The notes: generated by a model not told the origin, from the sequence alone. Shown: positions 1 through 5,542, numbered from the stretch's first letter. The stretch: 6,353 nucleotides of DNA from Kordiimonadaceae bacterium (GCA_018699075.1 JABIPV010000026.1:1-6353); one strand, 5' to 3'. A program made the numbers and translations.

Positions 1-1052
1 CAAGATAAATACCGCGGTAAGGCCGATGCCCGCATGGGGGGCCGACCGGTGTTGCGCAGTGTCGTACGGCTCATAACCGCAAGCGTCATTGTACCAATGA
101 CGCCAATGGTCAGAGCATGCAAAGACCCTGTCATCGGCATTACCGGCCAAATCAGACTGATAGCGGCCAGAGCAAGACCAAAAGGAATCCAAAAATATCC
201 TATATGCAGCGCCCACAATAGGGGTTCTGGAAAAGTGGCAAAACCATGCCATCGTCTCAAACGCAAAAGGTTAAGAAGTGAAGCCCCTCCCATTAGAGCT
301 ACTATGACCAGCTCGCCGAAACCAATCGCCCATAAGCCAAGTCCCAACGAAGTGACGACCAACGTCAGACGATCAAAATTTCCAAAGGGCACAGGCCTTT
401 TTGTGATATTATTTTTGGCCAACCAATTGTGGGTGAAACTTGGGATAATCCTCCCACCTACCATGCAAACGAGCATCACTACCAAGGCGATGGCGAGTCT
501 TTGTGTCCGCGCCTCATTCTCCATAAGGCCGAGGGCTTCCGCATGCGATAGCCCATTGCATAAAAAGAACAGCATGACCACCAGGATAATTGGCAAATTA
601 CGCCAGTTGCGCCCCGCCACGATCTCCCTTCCTGTAAGAAGGGCGAGGACAACAAGAAACGAAAGATCAATCACTGCAGCAAGTTCTCCTCCGATAATCT
701 CTGATATGGCAACTGCTATACGCCCGGCGATCCACAATATTACTAGAGCAAGCAACGGTAATCCCTGAAGAGGCAAATGCCCTGTCCAATTTGGGATTGT
801 GGTAAGTATATAGCCTGCGATTACTGCGGCGACATATCCAAAGAGCATCTCATGGTAATGCCACGAGATCGCATCGAAAACCGTAGGTAATGTAATCCTG
901 CCCAGAATCATCTCAAACGAAAGCCCGAGTGTCACCACCGCCCACAGCCCCGCGAGAAGAAAGAACGGCCTGTATCCCTGTGAAAGGATCGACGGACCAT
1001 TAAAAACCCGATAGCGCGGGATTGGGGTATGCTTTTGTTTTACCAAAGTCAA
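1..1052 (-). CDS. nnrS: NnrS family haem-containing membrane protein, 3' end outside window
   Basis: NnrS proteins are polytopic inner-membrane proteins of NO-responsive regulons that protect cells against nitric oxide or nitrosative stress; haem and copper binding is known for the family. About 350 codons are present and the family is usually near 400, so roughly 50 residues lie beyond the left edge. Family landmarks are in order: PRYRVF near residues 13-18, GYRPFF, WHYHEMLFGY from residue 64, PNWTGHLP from 87, GGRIIPSFTHNW from 199, PLLWALHIGY, HALTIGVIGTMTLAVM from 312 and NTGRP around 335. Hydrophobic helices fill the spaces between. No in-frame ATG lies near the N-terminus; a TAA at 1053-1055 directly precedes TTG 1052, so translation must start at TTG 1052 or TTG 1046, with only a weak GGA upstream. 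The last residues after a C6 run (minus strand) read poorly in this frame but well in the next one, so a frameshift is possible. Identification is firm; the C-terminus is not. Confidence 0.93.
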   Translation of the reverse strand, partial: MTLVKQKHTPIPRYRVFNGPSILSQGYRPFFLLAGLWAVVTLGLSFEMILGRITLPTVFDAISWHYHEMLFGYVAAVIAGYILTTIPNWTGHLPLQGLPLLALVILWIAGRIAVAISEIIGGELAAVIDLSFLVVLALLTGREIVAGRNWRNLPIILVVMLFFLCNGLSHAEALGLMENEARTQRLAIALVVMLVCMVGGRIIPSFTHNWLAKNNITKRPVPFGNFDRLTLVVTSLGLGLWAIGFGELVIVALMGGASLLNLLRLRRWHGFATFPEPLLWALHIGYFWIPFGLALAAISLIWPVMPMTGSLHALTIGVIGTMTLAVMSRTTLRNTGRPPMRASALPRYLS

Positions 1053-1103
1053 TTATCCATTCGTTTTACAAGTTTACAAAAGGTTATTGTCCCTTTTTCT
1101 GTT

Positions 1104-1132
1104 AAGATAAACCATAGGCGGTAGATTTGCAA
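1104..1132 (-). promoter_or_regulatory. Candidate sigma-70 promoter for nnrS
   Basis: On the minus strand a TTGCAA (-35, plus 1127-1132) is separated by exactly 17 nt from TATCTT (-10, plus 1104-1109). Each hexamer matches the consensus at four of six positions. Transcription would start near 1097, giving an untranslated leader of about 45 nt before the TTG start. I found no TTG-N8-CAA FNR/NnrR-type box in the 242-bp gap between nnrS and the divergent membrane protein gene, so any NO control of nnrS is not visible here. Confidence 0.3.
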
Positions 1133-1230
1133 AACAAGCTATAGCCGATTAAACTTAATAAATAGAGCAGAATACATTCTTATTTTGAGACCTAAATGCC
1201 CAAATAAACCTGACGATATACACTATGATG

Positions 1231-1245
1231 CTAGGAGATCTCTAG
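1231..1245. repeat. Imperfect palindrome around GAGATCTC
   Basis: The core GAGATCTC (1235-1242) is a perfect palindrome and is flanked by CTAG on the left and TAG on the right, giving seven-base arms with one bulged G. It covers the ribosome site of the upstream ORF at 1246 and could be an operator half-site pair or a short RNA structure. There is no direct evidence of either role. Confidence 0.3.
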
Positions 1246-1320
1246 ATGAACCATTCTCGCTCAACACCACACACCATAAAACACAGGAGCCACGATGATG
1301 TCGATGAAAACAATCAATAA
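1246..1320 (+). CDS. Possible 24-codon upstream ORF (leader peptide) overlapping the next gene
   Basis: ATG 1246 is preceded by AGGAG (1233-1237) at 8 nt, a ribosome site as good as that of the main gene. The ORF encodes MNHSRSTPHT followed by IKHRSHDDVDENNQ and stops with TAA at 1318-1320, so it overlaps the start of the 140-residue gene (ATG 1295) by 26 nt in a different frame. Four of its 24 residues are histidine. Its ribosome site lies inside an imperfect palindrome at 1231-1245. It could couple translation of the downstream gene or sense translation speed, or it could be chance; no homologue is known to me. Confidence 0.3.
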   Translation: MNHSRSTPHTIKHRSHDDVDENNQ

Positions 1321-1717
1321 GTATTGGATTTGGACGGTGAGTACCGTTGCAATTTTATTCGGTTTACTGACGATTAAGGAAGGTGGATCGGTGTTGTTCT
1401 GGAGCGAAGAAGCCCGTCTTGCGGCTGGTCAATATGTTACTTTCGTTCTCTGGTTCAACTTTCTGGCAGGGTTTATGTACGTTATCGCTGGCTTAGGACT
1501 CTGGTTGCGACGGCGGTGGGCGGTAGGGATAGCGTTTGTGATCGCGGCAGCGACGTTAGCTGTCTTCATCGGGTTTGGCATCCATATCACGCTCGACGGT
1601 GACTATGAATTGCGGACGATCGTAGCAATGAGCCTTCGTAGTATTGTGTGGATCGTTATTGTACTAGTCTCCCGTAAACTTCTTTTAAAGCCCCACAGAA
1701 GTAAGGATGGTTCGTGA
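1295..1717 (+). CDS. Unrecognised four-helix integral membrane protein
   Basis: This 140-residue protein has no family I can name with confidence. AGGAG at 1285-1289 lies 5 nt before ATG 1295; ATG codons at 1298 and 1304 are possible but less well spaced. Four hydrophobic segments are clear: about residues 10-27, 47-71, 76-98 and 109-125. The RRR at 72-74 between helices 2 and 3 and the basic C-terminal tail (SRKLLLKPHRSK) are expected to face the cytoplasm, giving an N-in, C-in topology. The two outside loops contain KEGGSVLFWSEEAR and an acidic LDGDYE. The second helix is rich in aromatic residues (FVLWFNF, Y62, W70). H97 lies at the end of helix 3, but there is no obvious metal or haem motif. 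It is divergent from nnrS across a shared 242-bp gap, which hints at common regulation, but a role in NO or oxygen metabolism is only inferred from position. Confidence 0.85.
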   Translation: MMSMKTINKYWIWTVSTVAILFGLLTIKEGGSVLFWSEEARLAAGQYVTFVLWFNFLAGFMYVIAGLGLWLRRRWAVGIAFVIAAATLAVFIGFGIHITLDGDYELRTIVAMSLRSIVWIVIVLVSRKLLLKPHRSKDGS

Positions 1718-1770
1718 AATTTACGTTCCATAAGCATTGTCACGGTTACTTTGTGTGAACGTACAATTTC
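1716..1770. repeat. Imperfect inverted repeat after the membrane protein gene
   Basis: GAAATTTACGTTC (1716-1728) and GAACGTACAATTTC (1757-1770) pair over 13 bp with one bulged base, around a 28-nt loop. The TTCG before arm 1 and the CGAA at the end of arm 2 could lengthen the stem with a further 2-nt bulge. The left arm overlaps the TGA stop of the 140-residue gene. No run of T follows the right arm on either strand, so it does not look like a simple intrinsic terminator; a transcript-end structure or a split operator are alternatives. Confidence 0.4.
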
Positions 1771-1812
1771 GAAGGACTCTTCGTGTAAACTAATTACATG
1801 GAGGATTTAACA

Positions 1813-1961
1813 ATGACAAATGATGAAAGAGAGATAAGATCAGAACCGCACTTTCGGGCCTTGTACTACAGGAATTAAAGGATGTATCTGATGCGGGTGC
1901 CATCACCGTCACATATGACTCCTGTAAAACCGATGCATTAGTTTTGAAATCACGTTCTTGA
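1813..1961 (+). pseudogene. Small broken gene, 2-nt slip in a GA repeat
   Basis: GGAGG (1800-1804) lies 8 nt before ATG 1813, one of the best ribosome sites in the window, but that frame stops after 21 codons at 1878. From 1833 another frame runs 42 codons to TGA 1959-1961 with protein-like content: DKIRTALSGLVLQELKDV, then SDAGAITVTYDSCKTDA, then LVLKSRS. Two in-frame TGA codons just upstream and the lack of a start codon mean that this frame cannot be translated alone. Removing one GA from the GAGAGA at 1829-1834 joins the two parts into a single product of 48 residues starting MTNDERDKIRTALSG. I do not recognise the product. The alternatives are a sequencing error, a phase-variable or programmed frameshift, or a chance open frame behind a real 21-codon leader ORF. 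Confidence 0.4.
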
Positions 1962-1971
1962 TCTACGTCAA
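1958..1971. promoter_or_regulatory. FNR/ANR/DNR-type operator upstream of the decarboxylase
   Basis: TTGATCTACGTCAA fits the Crp/Fnr-family consensus TTGAT-N4-ATCAA with a single change (GTCAA in the right half), and the palindrome extends one base further on each side (C...G). Sites of this form are bound by FNR, ANR, FnrL or the NO-sensing DNR/NnrR proteins. The centre is at 1964.5. If it sits at -41.5, as in class II activation, transcription starts near 2006; TAAGTT at 1993-1998 is then a reasonable -10, and the leader to ATG 2043 is about 37 nt. No good -35 hexamer is needed in this arrangement. This predicts induction of the decarboxylase under low oxygen or NO. The site also overlaps the stop codon of the small broken gene upstream. 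Confidence 0.75.
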
Positions 1972-2042
1972 GGATTAATTGTCCAATAAGAATAAGTTCT
2001 CCATCATCAAGTGGGTAACTTGACTTTATAAAGGATACTTCA

Positions 2043-3662
2043 ATGAACCTTGCACAGAGCTTGCTCCATGCGTTGAAAAACCATGGTGCGAAAGAAATTT
2101 TTGGCATACCCGGTGATTTTATATTGCCATTTTTCAAAGTGATGGAAGAAAGCAAAATTCTTCCCTTCTATACTTTAAGCCATGAACCAGCGGTAGGATT
2201 TGCCGCTGATGCTGCGGGTCGGGAAAATTCTACTCTTGGTGTGGTTGCCGTAACTTACGGCGCCGGGGCGTTTAACGTTCTAAACGCTGCCACCGGTGCT
2301 TACGCAGAAAAAAGCCCATTGGTAATCATATCAGGTGGCCCAGGTCTTCAGGAAAGCCGCCTTGGCCTGCTTCTTCATCATCAGGCCAAAACACTTGACA
2401 GTCAGTTGAAGATATTTAGTGAAATTACCTGTGATCAGGCCGTTCTTAATAATCCCAAGACTGCCCATAAGCAAATCGCCCAGGTGCTTCGCTCATGCAA
2501 AGAGCATTCGCGCCCTGTCTATATTGAAATCCCCCGTGATCTAACATTTGACCACTGCGAAGAGGTTATGCCCGCCCCAGCCTCACCGGTAGATGCAAAT
2601 GCAGTCTCCGCCTGCGCAGATGAAATATTCAAACGCCTTGAAGCGGCGGAAAAACCGGTGGTTATGGCTGGCGTTGAAATTCGCCGATTTAATTTGGAAA
2701 AAAAACTATCGCGCCTTGCACAAAAGCTCTGCATGCCCGTGGCAACAACCTTCATGGGACGCGGCTTACTGACCGAGGAGGAAGACCCGCTGATCGGTAC
2801 GTATATGGGACTCTCTGGTTGTAAGAAGGTAAAAGAAGCTGTCGAAAGTTCCGATGCCCTGCTTATGCTCGGTGTCATTTTTGCTGATACTAATTTTGGT
2901 GTTTCAAAATCCCGTATTAATCTGACGACGTCAATTACCGCCGCGGATCGTACCGTGAACCTTGGATATCACAGCTACCATGAAATACCTCTTGAACACC
3001 TGATTGATGCACTGTTGAAACGCGCAGACAAAAACGTTGCCCCCAATATTCAAAAGCCATGTGTGCCGAAAGGGGGGCTGATTGCCGATAATGCAAAAAT
3101 CGTACCTCACGACATTGCCAAAGCGGTCAACGACCTGTTCGAAGTCGACGGAAAAATGAAGATCGTCAGTGATGTTGGGGACTGTTTGTTTACAACTGTA
3201 AGCATTCAGCCAACCTCGCTTACCGGTCCCGCTTACTACGCCGGAATGGGTTTTGGTGTGCCTGCCGGAATGGGCGTTCAGGCAACCACTGGCGAGAGAC
3301 CCCTGATCCTGGTCGGCGACGGTGCCTTCCAGATGACCGGGTGGGAGCTCGGCAATTGCCGACGTTATGGTTGGGACCCTTTGGTGATTGTCTTTAATAA
3401 CTGTAGTTGGGAAATGCTTAGAACTTTTCAACCTGATGTGGGTTTTAATGATCTTGATGACTGGAAATTTGCCGCGCTCGCGACTATCCTTGGCGGTGAC
3501 GGTTACCGGGTTCAGACACGCGCAGAACTTAAGGATGCTCTTGATAAGGCATATGCAACACGTGGTAAATTTCAGCTGGTTGAGGTGATGATGGACCGAA
3601 AAGCGATTTCCCCGACTTTAAAAAGATTTACTGACGCCATCAAAGCCGCAAAAATAGTATAA
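2043..3662 (+). CDS. ipdC: ThDP-dependent phenylpyruvate/indolepyruvate decarboxylase
   Basis: This 539-residue cytosolic enzyme of the pyruvate decarboxylase superfamily removes CO2 from a 2-keto acid, probably phenylpyruvate and indole-3-pyruvate, to give phenylacetaldehyde or indole-3-acetaldehyde. From memory it matches Azospirillum brasilense IpdC/PPDC (about 545 residues) along its full length, including IFGIPGDF, LSHEPAVGFAADAA, TYGAGAFN, GLLLHHQ, TTFMGRGLL and FQPDVGFNDLDDW. The catalytic set typical of this subgroup is present: D25, E48 (ThDP-activating Glu) and H112-H113. The ThDP/Mg motif starts at GDG 425-427 and ends at NN 452-453. The N-terminal pyrimidine-binding domain covers roughly 1-170, the central domain 195-320 and the C-terminal pyrophosphate domain 370-535. 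AAGGA (2031-2035) is 7 nt before ATG 2043. An FNR-type box lies 71 nt upstream. No pathway partner is adjacent, so whether it serves auxin synthesis, aromatic amino-acid breakdown or redox balance is open. Substrate preference cannot be read from the sequence alone. Confidence 0.92.
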   Translation: MNLAQSLLHALKNHGAKEIFGIPGDFILPFFKVMEESKILPFYTLSHEPAVGFAADAAGRENSTLGVVAVTYGAGAFNVLNAATGAYAEKSPLVIISGGPGLQESRLGLLLHHQAKTLDSQLKIFSEITCDQAVLNNPKTAHKQIAQVLRSCKEHSRPVYIEIPRDLTFDHCEEVMPAPASPVDANAVSACADEIFKRLEAAEKPVVMAGVEIRRFNLEKKLSRLAQKLCMPVATTFMGRGLLTEEEDPLIGTYMGLSGCKKVKEAVESSDALLMLGVIFADTNFGVSKSRINLTTSITAADRTVNLGYHSYHEIPLEHLIDALLKRADKNVAPNIQKPCVPKGGLIADNAKIVPHDIAKAVNDLFEVDGKMKIVSDVGDCLFTTVSIQPTSLTGPAYYAGMGFGVPAGMGVQATTGERPLILVGDGAFQMTGWELGNCRRYGWDPLVIVFNNCSWEMLRTFQPDVGFNDLDDWKFAALATILGGDGYRVQTRAELKDALDKAYATRGKFQLVEVMMDRKAISPTLKRFTDAIKAAKIV

Positions 3663-3831
3663 TAAATCAATCAAGGCGGAAACAAAAAAGTCATGTGATA
3701 TGTTGATATAAAACAATAATCGTAAAAAAATGGTGCCACTAAAAAGAATCGGAATCCGCACATAACTTGTGAACGTGATTTGACTTAACTCATTGTTATT
3801 AAAGAATTTACAAAAAATAGAAAGTTTGATG

Positions 3832-3911
3832 AAATTGGATTTTGGTAGCCGCTTTTAATACTACTTTGAGCCAGTTGTTTTGCATCTATGAGATTGCTTA
3901 GAATCCAATTT
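3832..3911. repeat. Long-loop inverted repeat between convergent genes
   Basis: AAATTGGATT (3832-3841) is the exact reverse complement of AATCCAATTT (3902-3911), with a 60-nt loop; further wobble pairs inside could lengthen the stem. The right arm is followed by TTTC on the plus strand. It lies between the convergent decarboxylase and cysteine synthase-like genes, so it may contribute to ending transcripts, but the long loop makes it a poor classical terminator. Confidence 0.35.
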
Positions 3912-3919
3912 TTCTACAA

Positions 3920-3943
3920 AAAAATAAATGTGAGTTTATTTTT
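3920..3943. terminator. Candidate bidirectional terminator between convergent genes
   Basis: AAAAATAAA (3920-3928) pairs with TTTATTTTT (3935-3943) around the six-base loop TGTGAG. On the plus strand the stem ends in T-rich sequence, and on the minus strand it runs into a T tract, so it could stop transcripts from both sides. The stem is entirely A-T and therefore weak. It overlaps the TAA stop (3942-3944) of the minus-strand gene. Confidence 0.4.
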
Positions 3944-4925
3944 AATTACTATTAAATCCATCAAATATTTCTGTAGAGAAGTATCTAGAGGCTCCATCAG
4001 CAAAAATAGTTACGATGCGTTTGCCTTTCATATTATCTCTTTTAGCTAAGCGAACAGATGCAACGGCAGCGGCACCGGAGGATATGCCGACAGCTGTACC
4101 TTCTAAACGCGCTAAACGACGTGACATCTGAATAGCTTCCTCATCAGTAACAGTTATAACTTCGTCAATAAGATTGACATTTAATACATCAGGAATGTGG
4201 CCGGAAGACAACCCTTGTAATTTGTGGATGCCGGCGCGCCCTTCACTTAGAACGGGACAAGAGGCAGGCTCAACTGCGATTCCTATTACATTGGGTAAAC
4301 GTTGTTTTAAAACACTTGTCACCCCTGTGAAAGTCCCGCCCGTGCCAATACCAGCAACGAAGTAATCCAAATCGCCATTAGTATCTCGCCAAATTTCTTC
4401 GGCGGTGGAATTGATATGTGCTTTAGGGTTAGCTAAGTTTTCAAATTGACCCAACTGAATCATATTAGGATTAGCTTTTTGCAACTCTGTTGCTTTATCA
4501 ATAGCCCCTTTGGTGCCGAGCCCTTTTTTGGTTAAAATCACATTTGCCCCATAAAGCCTTAACAGTTTACGACGTTCGATGCTCATGTGTTCTGGCATAT
4601 AAATAGTAATTGGAATTCCCCTTACTGCACAAGCCCAAGCACATGCTACTCCATTGTTACCAGAAGTTGCTTCAACAATTTCAGTGTTCTTTTGAATCAA
4701 ACCTTTTTTGATTGCATTTTCAATCATTGCCAATGCAGGCCTATCCTTCACAGACCCTGCAGGGTTTACATACTCGATCTTAGCTAAAATCTCAGCTTCA
4801 AGACCTTCTTCTTTCATTAAATTACTCAATCGAACTAATGGCGTATTGCCAACTATTTCTGATATCTCATTGTATATTCTTCCGCGCCCAATTGACTGGT
4901 TCACCTGTTGGTTTGATTGCCGCAT
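3942..4925 (-). CDS. PLP-dependent cysteine synthase / cystathionine beta-synthase family protein
   Basis: This 327-residue fold-type II PLP enzyme is complete and of normal length. Landmarks, numbered from ATG 4925, are VGNTPLVRL (25-33), NPAGSVKDR with the PLP Schiff-base lysine K60, TSGNNG (87-92, substrate-carboxylate loop), MSIERRKLLRLYGA, the phosphate-binding GTGGT (194-198), HKLQGLSSGHIP (234-245), GISSGAA (280-286) and DGASRYFST (310-318). The likely reaction is beta-replacement on O-acetylserine with sulfide to make cysteine. Two positions depart from the CysK pattern: the second N in TSGNNG (usually TSGNTG) and DGASRY in place of the usual D/S-x-G-E-R-Y. GLSSGH likewise replaces the GIGAGF of CysK, so another nucleophile or product is possible. 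The reading frame extends to TTG 4943, but ATG 4925 has TAGGA 5 nt upstream, and the predicted promoter would start RNA near 4945. Base composition is more AT-rich than in the neighbouring ipdC and nnrS. Family assignment is firm, substrate uncertain. Confidence 0.88.
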   Translation of the reverse strand: MRQSNQQVNQSIGRGRIYNEISEIVGNTPLVRLSNLMKEEGLEAEILAKIEYVNPAGSVKDRPALAMIENAIKKGLIQKNTEIVEATSGNNGVACAWACAVRGIPITIYMPEHMSIERRKLLRLYGANVILTKKGLGTKGAIDKATELQKANPNMIQLGQFENLANPKAHINSTAEEIWRDTNGDLDYFVAGIGTGGTFTGVTSVLKQRLPNVIGIAVEPASCPVLSEGRAGIHKLQGLSSGHIPDVLNVNLIDEVITVTDEEAIQMSRRLARLEGTAVGISSGAAAVASVRLAKRDNMKGKRIVTIFADGASRYFSTEIFDGFNSN

Positions 4926-4930
4926 GATTG

Positions 4931-4935
4931 TCCTA
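4931..4935 (-). promoter_or_regulatory. Ribosome binding site fixing the start of the cysteine synthase-like gene
   Basis: Minus-strand TAGGA lies 5 nt before ATG 4925. The upstream in-frame TTG at 4943 has no comparable site and would sit almost at the predicted transcript start, so the ATG start (327 residues) is preferred over the TTG start (333 residues). Confidence 0.6.
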
Positions 4936-4951
4936 AAGTTCAATTTAATTA

Positions 4952-4980
4952 ATTATAGGTTTGCCAATCTAAGAAGTCGG
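4952..4980 (-). promoter_or_regulatory. Candidate sigma-70 promoter of the cysteine synthase-like gene
   Basis: The minus strand has a perfect TATAAT (plus 4952-4957), 17 nt downstream of CCGACT (plus 4975-4980), which matches the -35 consensus at only three positions. Transcription would begin near 4945, leaving a leader of about 20 nt with the ribosome site inside it. The perfect -10 and sensible leader carry the call; the -35 is weak. Confidence 0.5.
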
Positions 4981-5236
4981 AATGTAAAATTGACAACCTT
5001 TATAGTATGAATTCATTTACCACAAAATTTATCAAAATTGGTATTTTTGTTTAAAGCATAACAATAATAGCAATATCATTCTATTCTTTAGACATTAACT
5101 GTTAAATAATACTAGCGTAGTTAAAATTTTTATATCAAAATAAAAAACCTTTCTAACGGTTCAAACCAATAGTCTGTCCGTCGTCGAATGATTTTAGACT
5201 TATTTAGCTTATTTCATCAGGATGCTTTCAATATAT

Positions 5237-5419
5237 CTATTGTAGGGACGGGAATGTCCTTTGTCGTGTAATCCGGTCCTGCTCACAGCTATTTTGCAGG
5301 AAAGCAACTTCATCATGCCAACATTCTAATTCAGCCATTCAACGACCCTTTGTGTGTCTCCTTCCGACCCAAAACAGATGGTCAGGGATGAGATCAAAAC
5401 GTTCCTTTATAATAGGCTT
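5237..5419 (-). pseudogene. Possible decayed coding remnant
   Basis: One minus-strand frame runs from the codon after a TAG, at 5419, to TAG 5237-5239, broken by a single TGA (5339-5341). The first part has no start codon and reads KPIIKERFDLIPDHLFWVG then RRHTKGR. The second begins with ATG 5338 directly after the TGA and reads MAELECWHDEVAFLQNS then CEQDRITRQRTFPSLQ. GC is near 47%, against roughly a quarter in the AT-rich stretch on the cysteine synthase side. The 33-codon second part has only a poorly placed AAAGGG upstream. I do not recognise either part; a fragment of a lost or mobile gene is the simplest reading, and chance is possible. Confidence 0.25.
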
Positions 5420-5470
5420 CTACATGGTTTTTTTGCCAGAACGGGGAAGATTTAATGTTTAATAAATGTA

Positions 5471-5499
5471 TTGATTTTAAGAATAGAAATGGGCATAAG
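5471..5499 (+). promoter_or_regulatory. Candidate promoter of the dehydrogenase
   Basis: TTGATT (5471-5476) and CATAAG (5494-5499) are spaced by 17 nt, each matching the consensus at four of six positions. Transcription would start near 5506, about 37 nt before ATG 5543. A perfect TATAAT also occurs at 5408-5413 but lacks a -35 partner. Confidence 0.3.
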
Positions 5500-5542
5500 A
5501 TTTCAAATAAAACCCAGTCTTCTTGGAAAAGGATCTAAATAA

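Larger units (their letters stand above)
1718..2042. other. Gap between the membrane protein gene and the decarboxylase
   Basis: This 325-bp stretch carries, in order, the right part of an inverted repeat (to 1770), a small apparently frameshifted gene with a strong ribosome site (1813-1961), an FNR-type operator (1958-1971), a weak -10 (1993-1998), and the ribosome site of the decarboxylase. A 10-bp perfect palindrome CTTTATAAAG (2024-2033) overlaps that ribosome site. A minus-strand open frame across 1790-2155 is antisense to the decarboxylase start and has no supporting features. Confidence 0.5.
4926..5542. other. 617-bp AT-rich divergent gap with a higher-GC patch
   Basis: From 4926 to about 5160 the sequence is very AT-rich and holds the promoter of the minus-strand gene and little else. 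Between about 5237 and 5420 GC rises to near 47%, and the minus strand reads as a decayed coding remnant. From 5420 to 5542 it becomes AT-rich again and carries a possible promoter and the ribosome site of the dehydrogenase. I saw no tRNA, riboswitch or FNR-type box here. Confidence 0.6.

Noticed and set aside
34..768. Long plus-strand open frame of 244 codons opposite nnrS
   Set aside because: It is rich in Arg, Thr and Pro with no domain sense, while the minus strand across the same bases carries a full set of NnrS motifs. It is an antisense shadow.
1718..2042. Auxin-responsive element like that reported upstream of Azospirillum ipdC
   Set aside because: I looked for a TGTCNC element or the matching inverted repeat close to the gene. 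The only TGTCNC match (TGTCAC, 1738-1743) is about 300 bp upstream and isolated, so it is not supported.
1790..2155. Minus-strand 121-codon open frame
   Set aside because: It lies antisense to the small broken gene, the FNR-type box and the first 113 bases of the decarboxylase; it has no recognisable motif or convincing ribosome site.
2931..3431. Minus-strand 166-codon open frame inside the decarboxylase
   Set aside because: It is antisense to the conserved C-terminal ThDP domain, including the GDG motif; low-complexity shadow coding.
4990..5018. Plus-strand TTGACA at 4990 as a strong promoter
   Set aside because: No acceptable -10 lies 16-18 nt downstream; the nearby TATAGT is only 5 nt away, and no gene follows within a reasonable distance.
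3832..5045. AAATTGG repeats on both sides of the cysteine synthase-like gene as insertion-site repeats
   Set aside because: The shared core is only seven bases in AT-rich DNA and the extended matches need a gap, so chance is the better explanation.
5085..5180. Integron attC-like GTTRRRY/RYYYAAC pieces
   Set aside because: GTTAAAT and nearby CTAAC-type strings occur in very AT-rich sequence but do not form paired attC arms, and no integrase is present.
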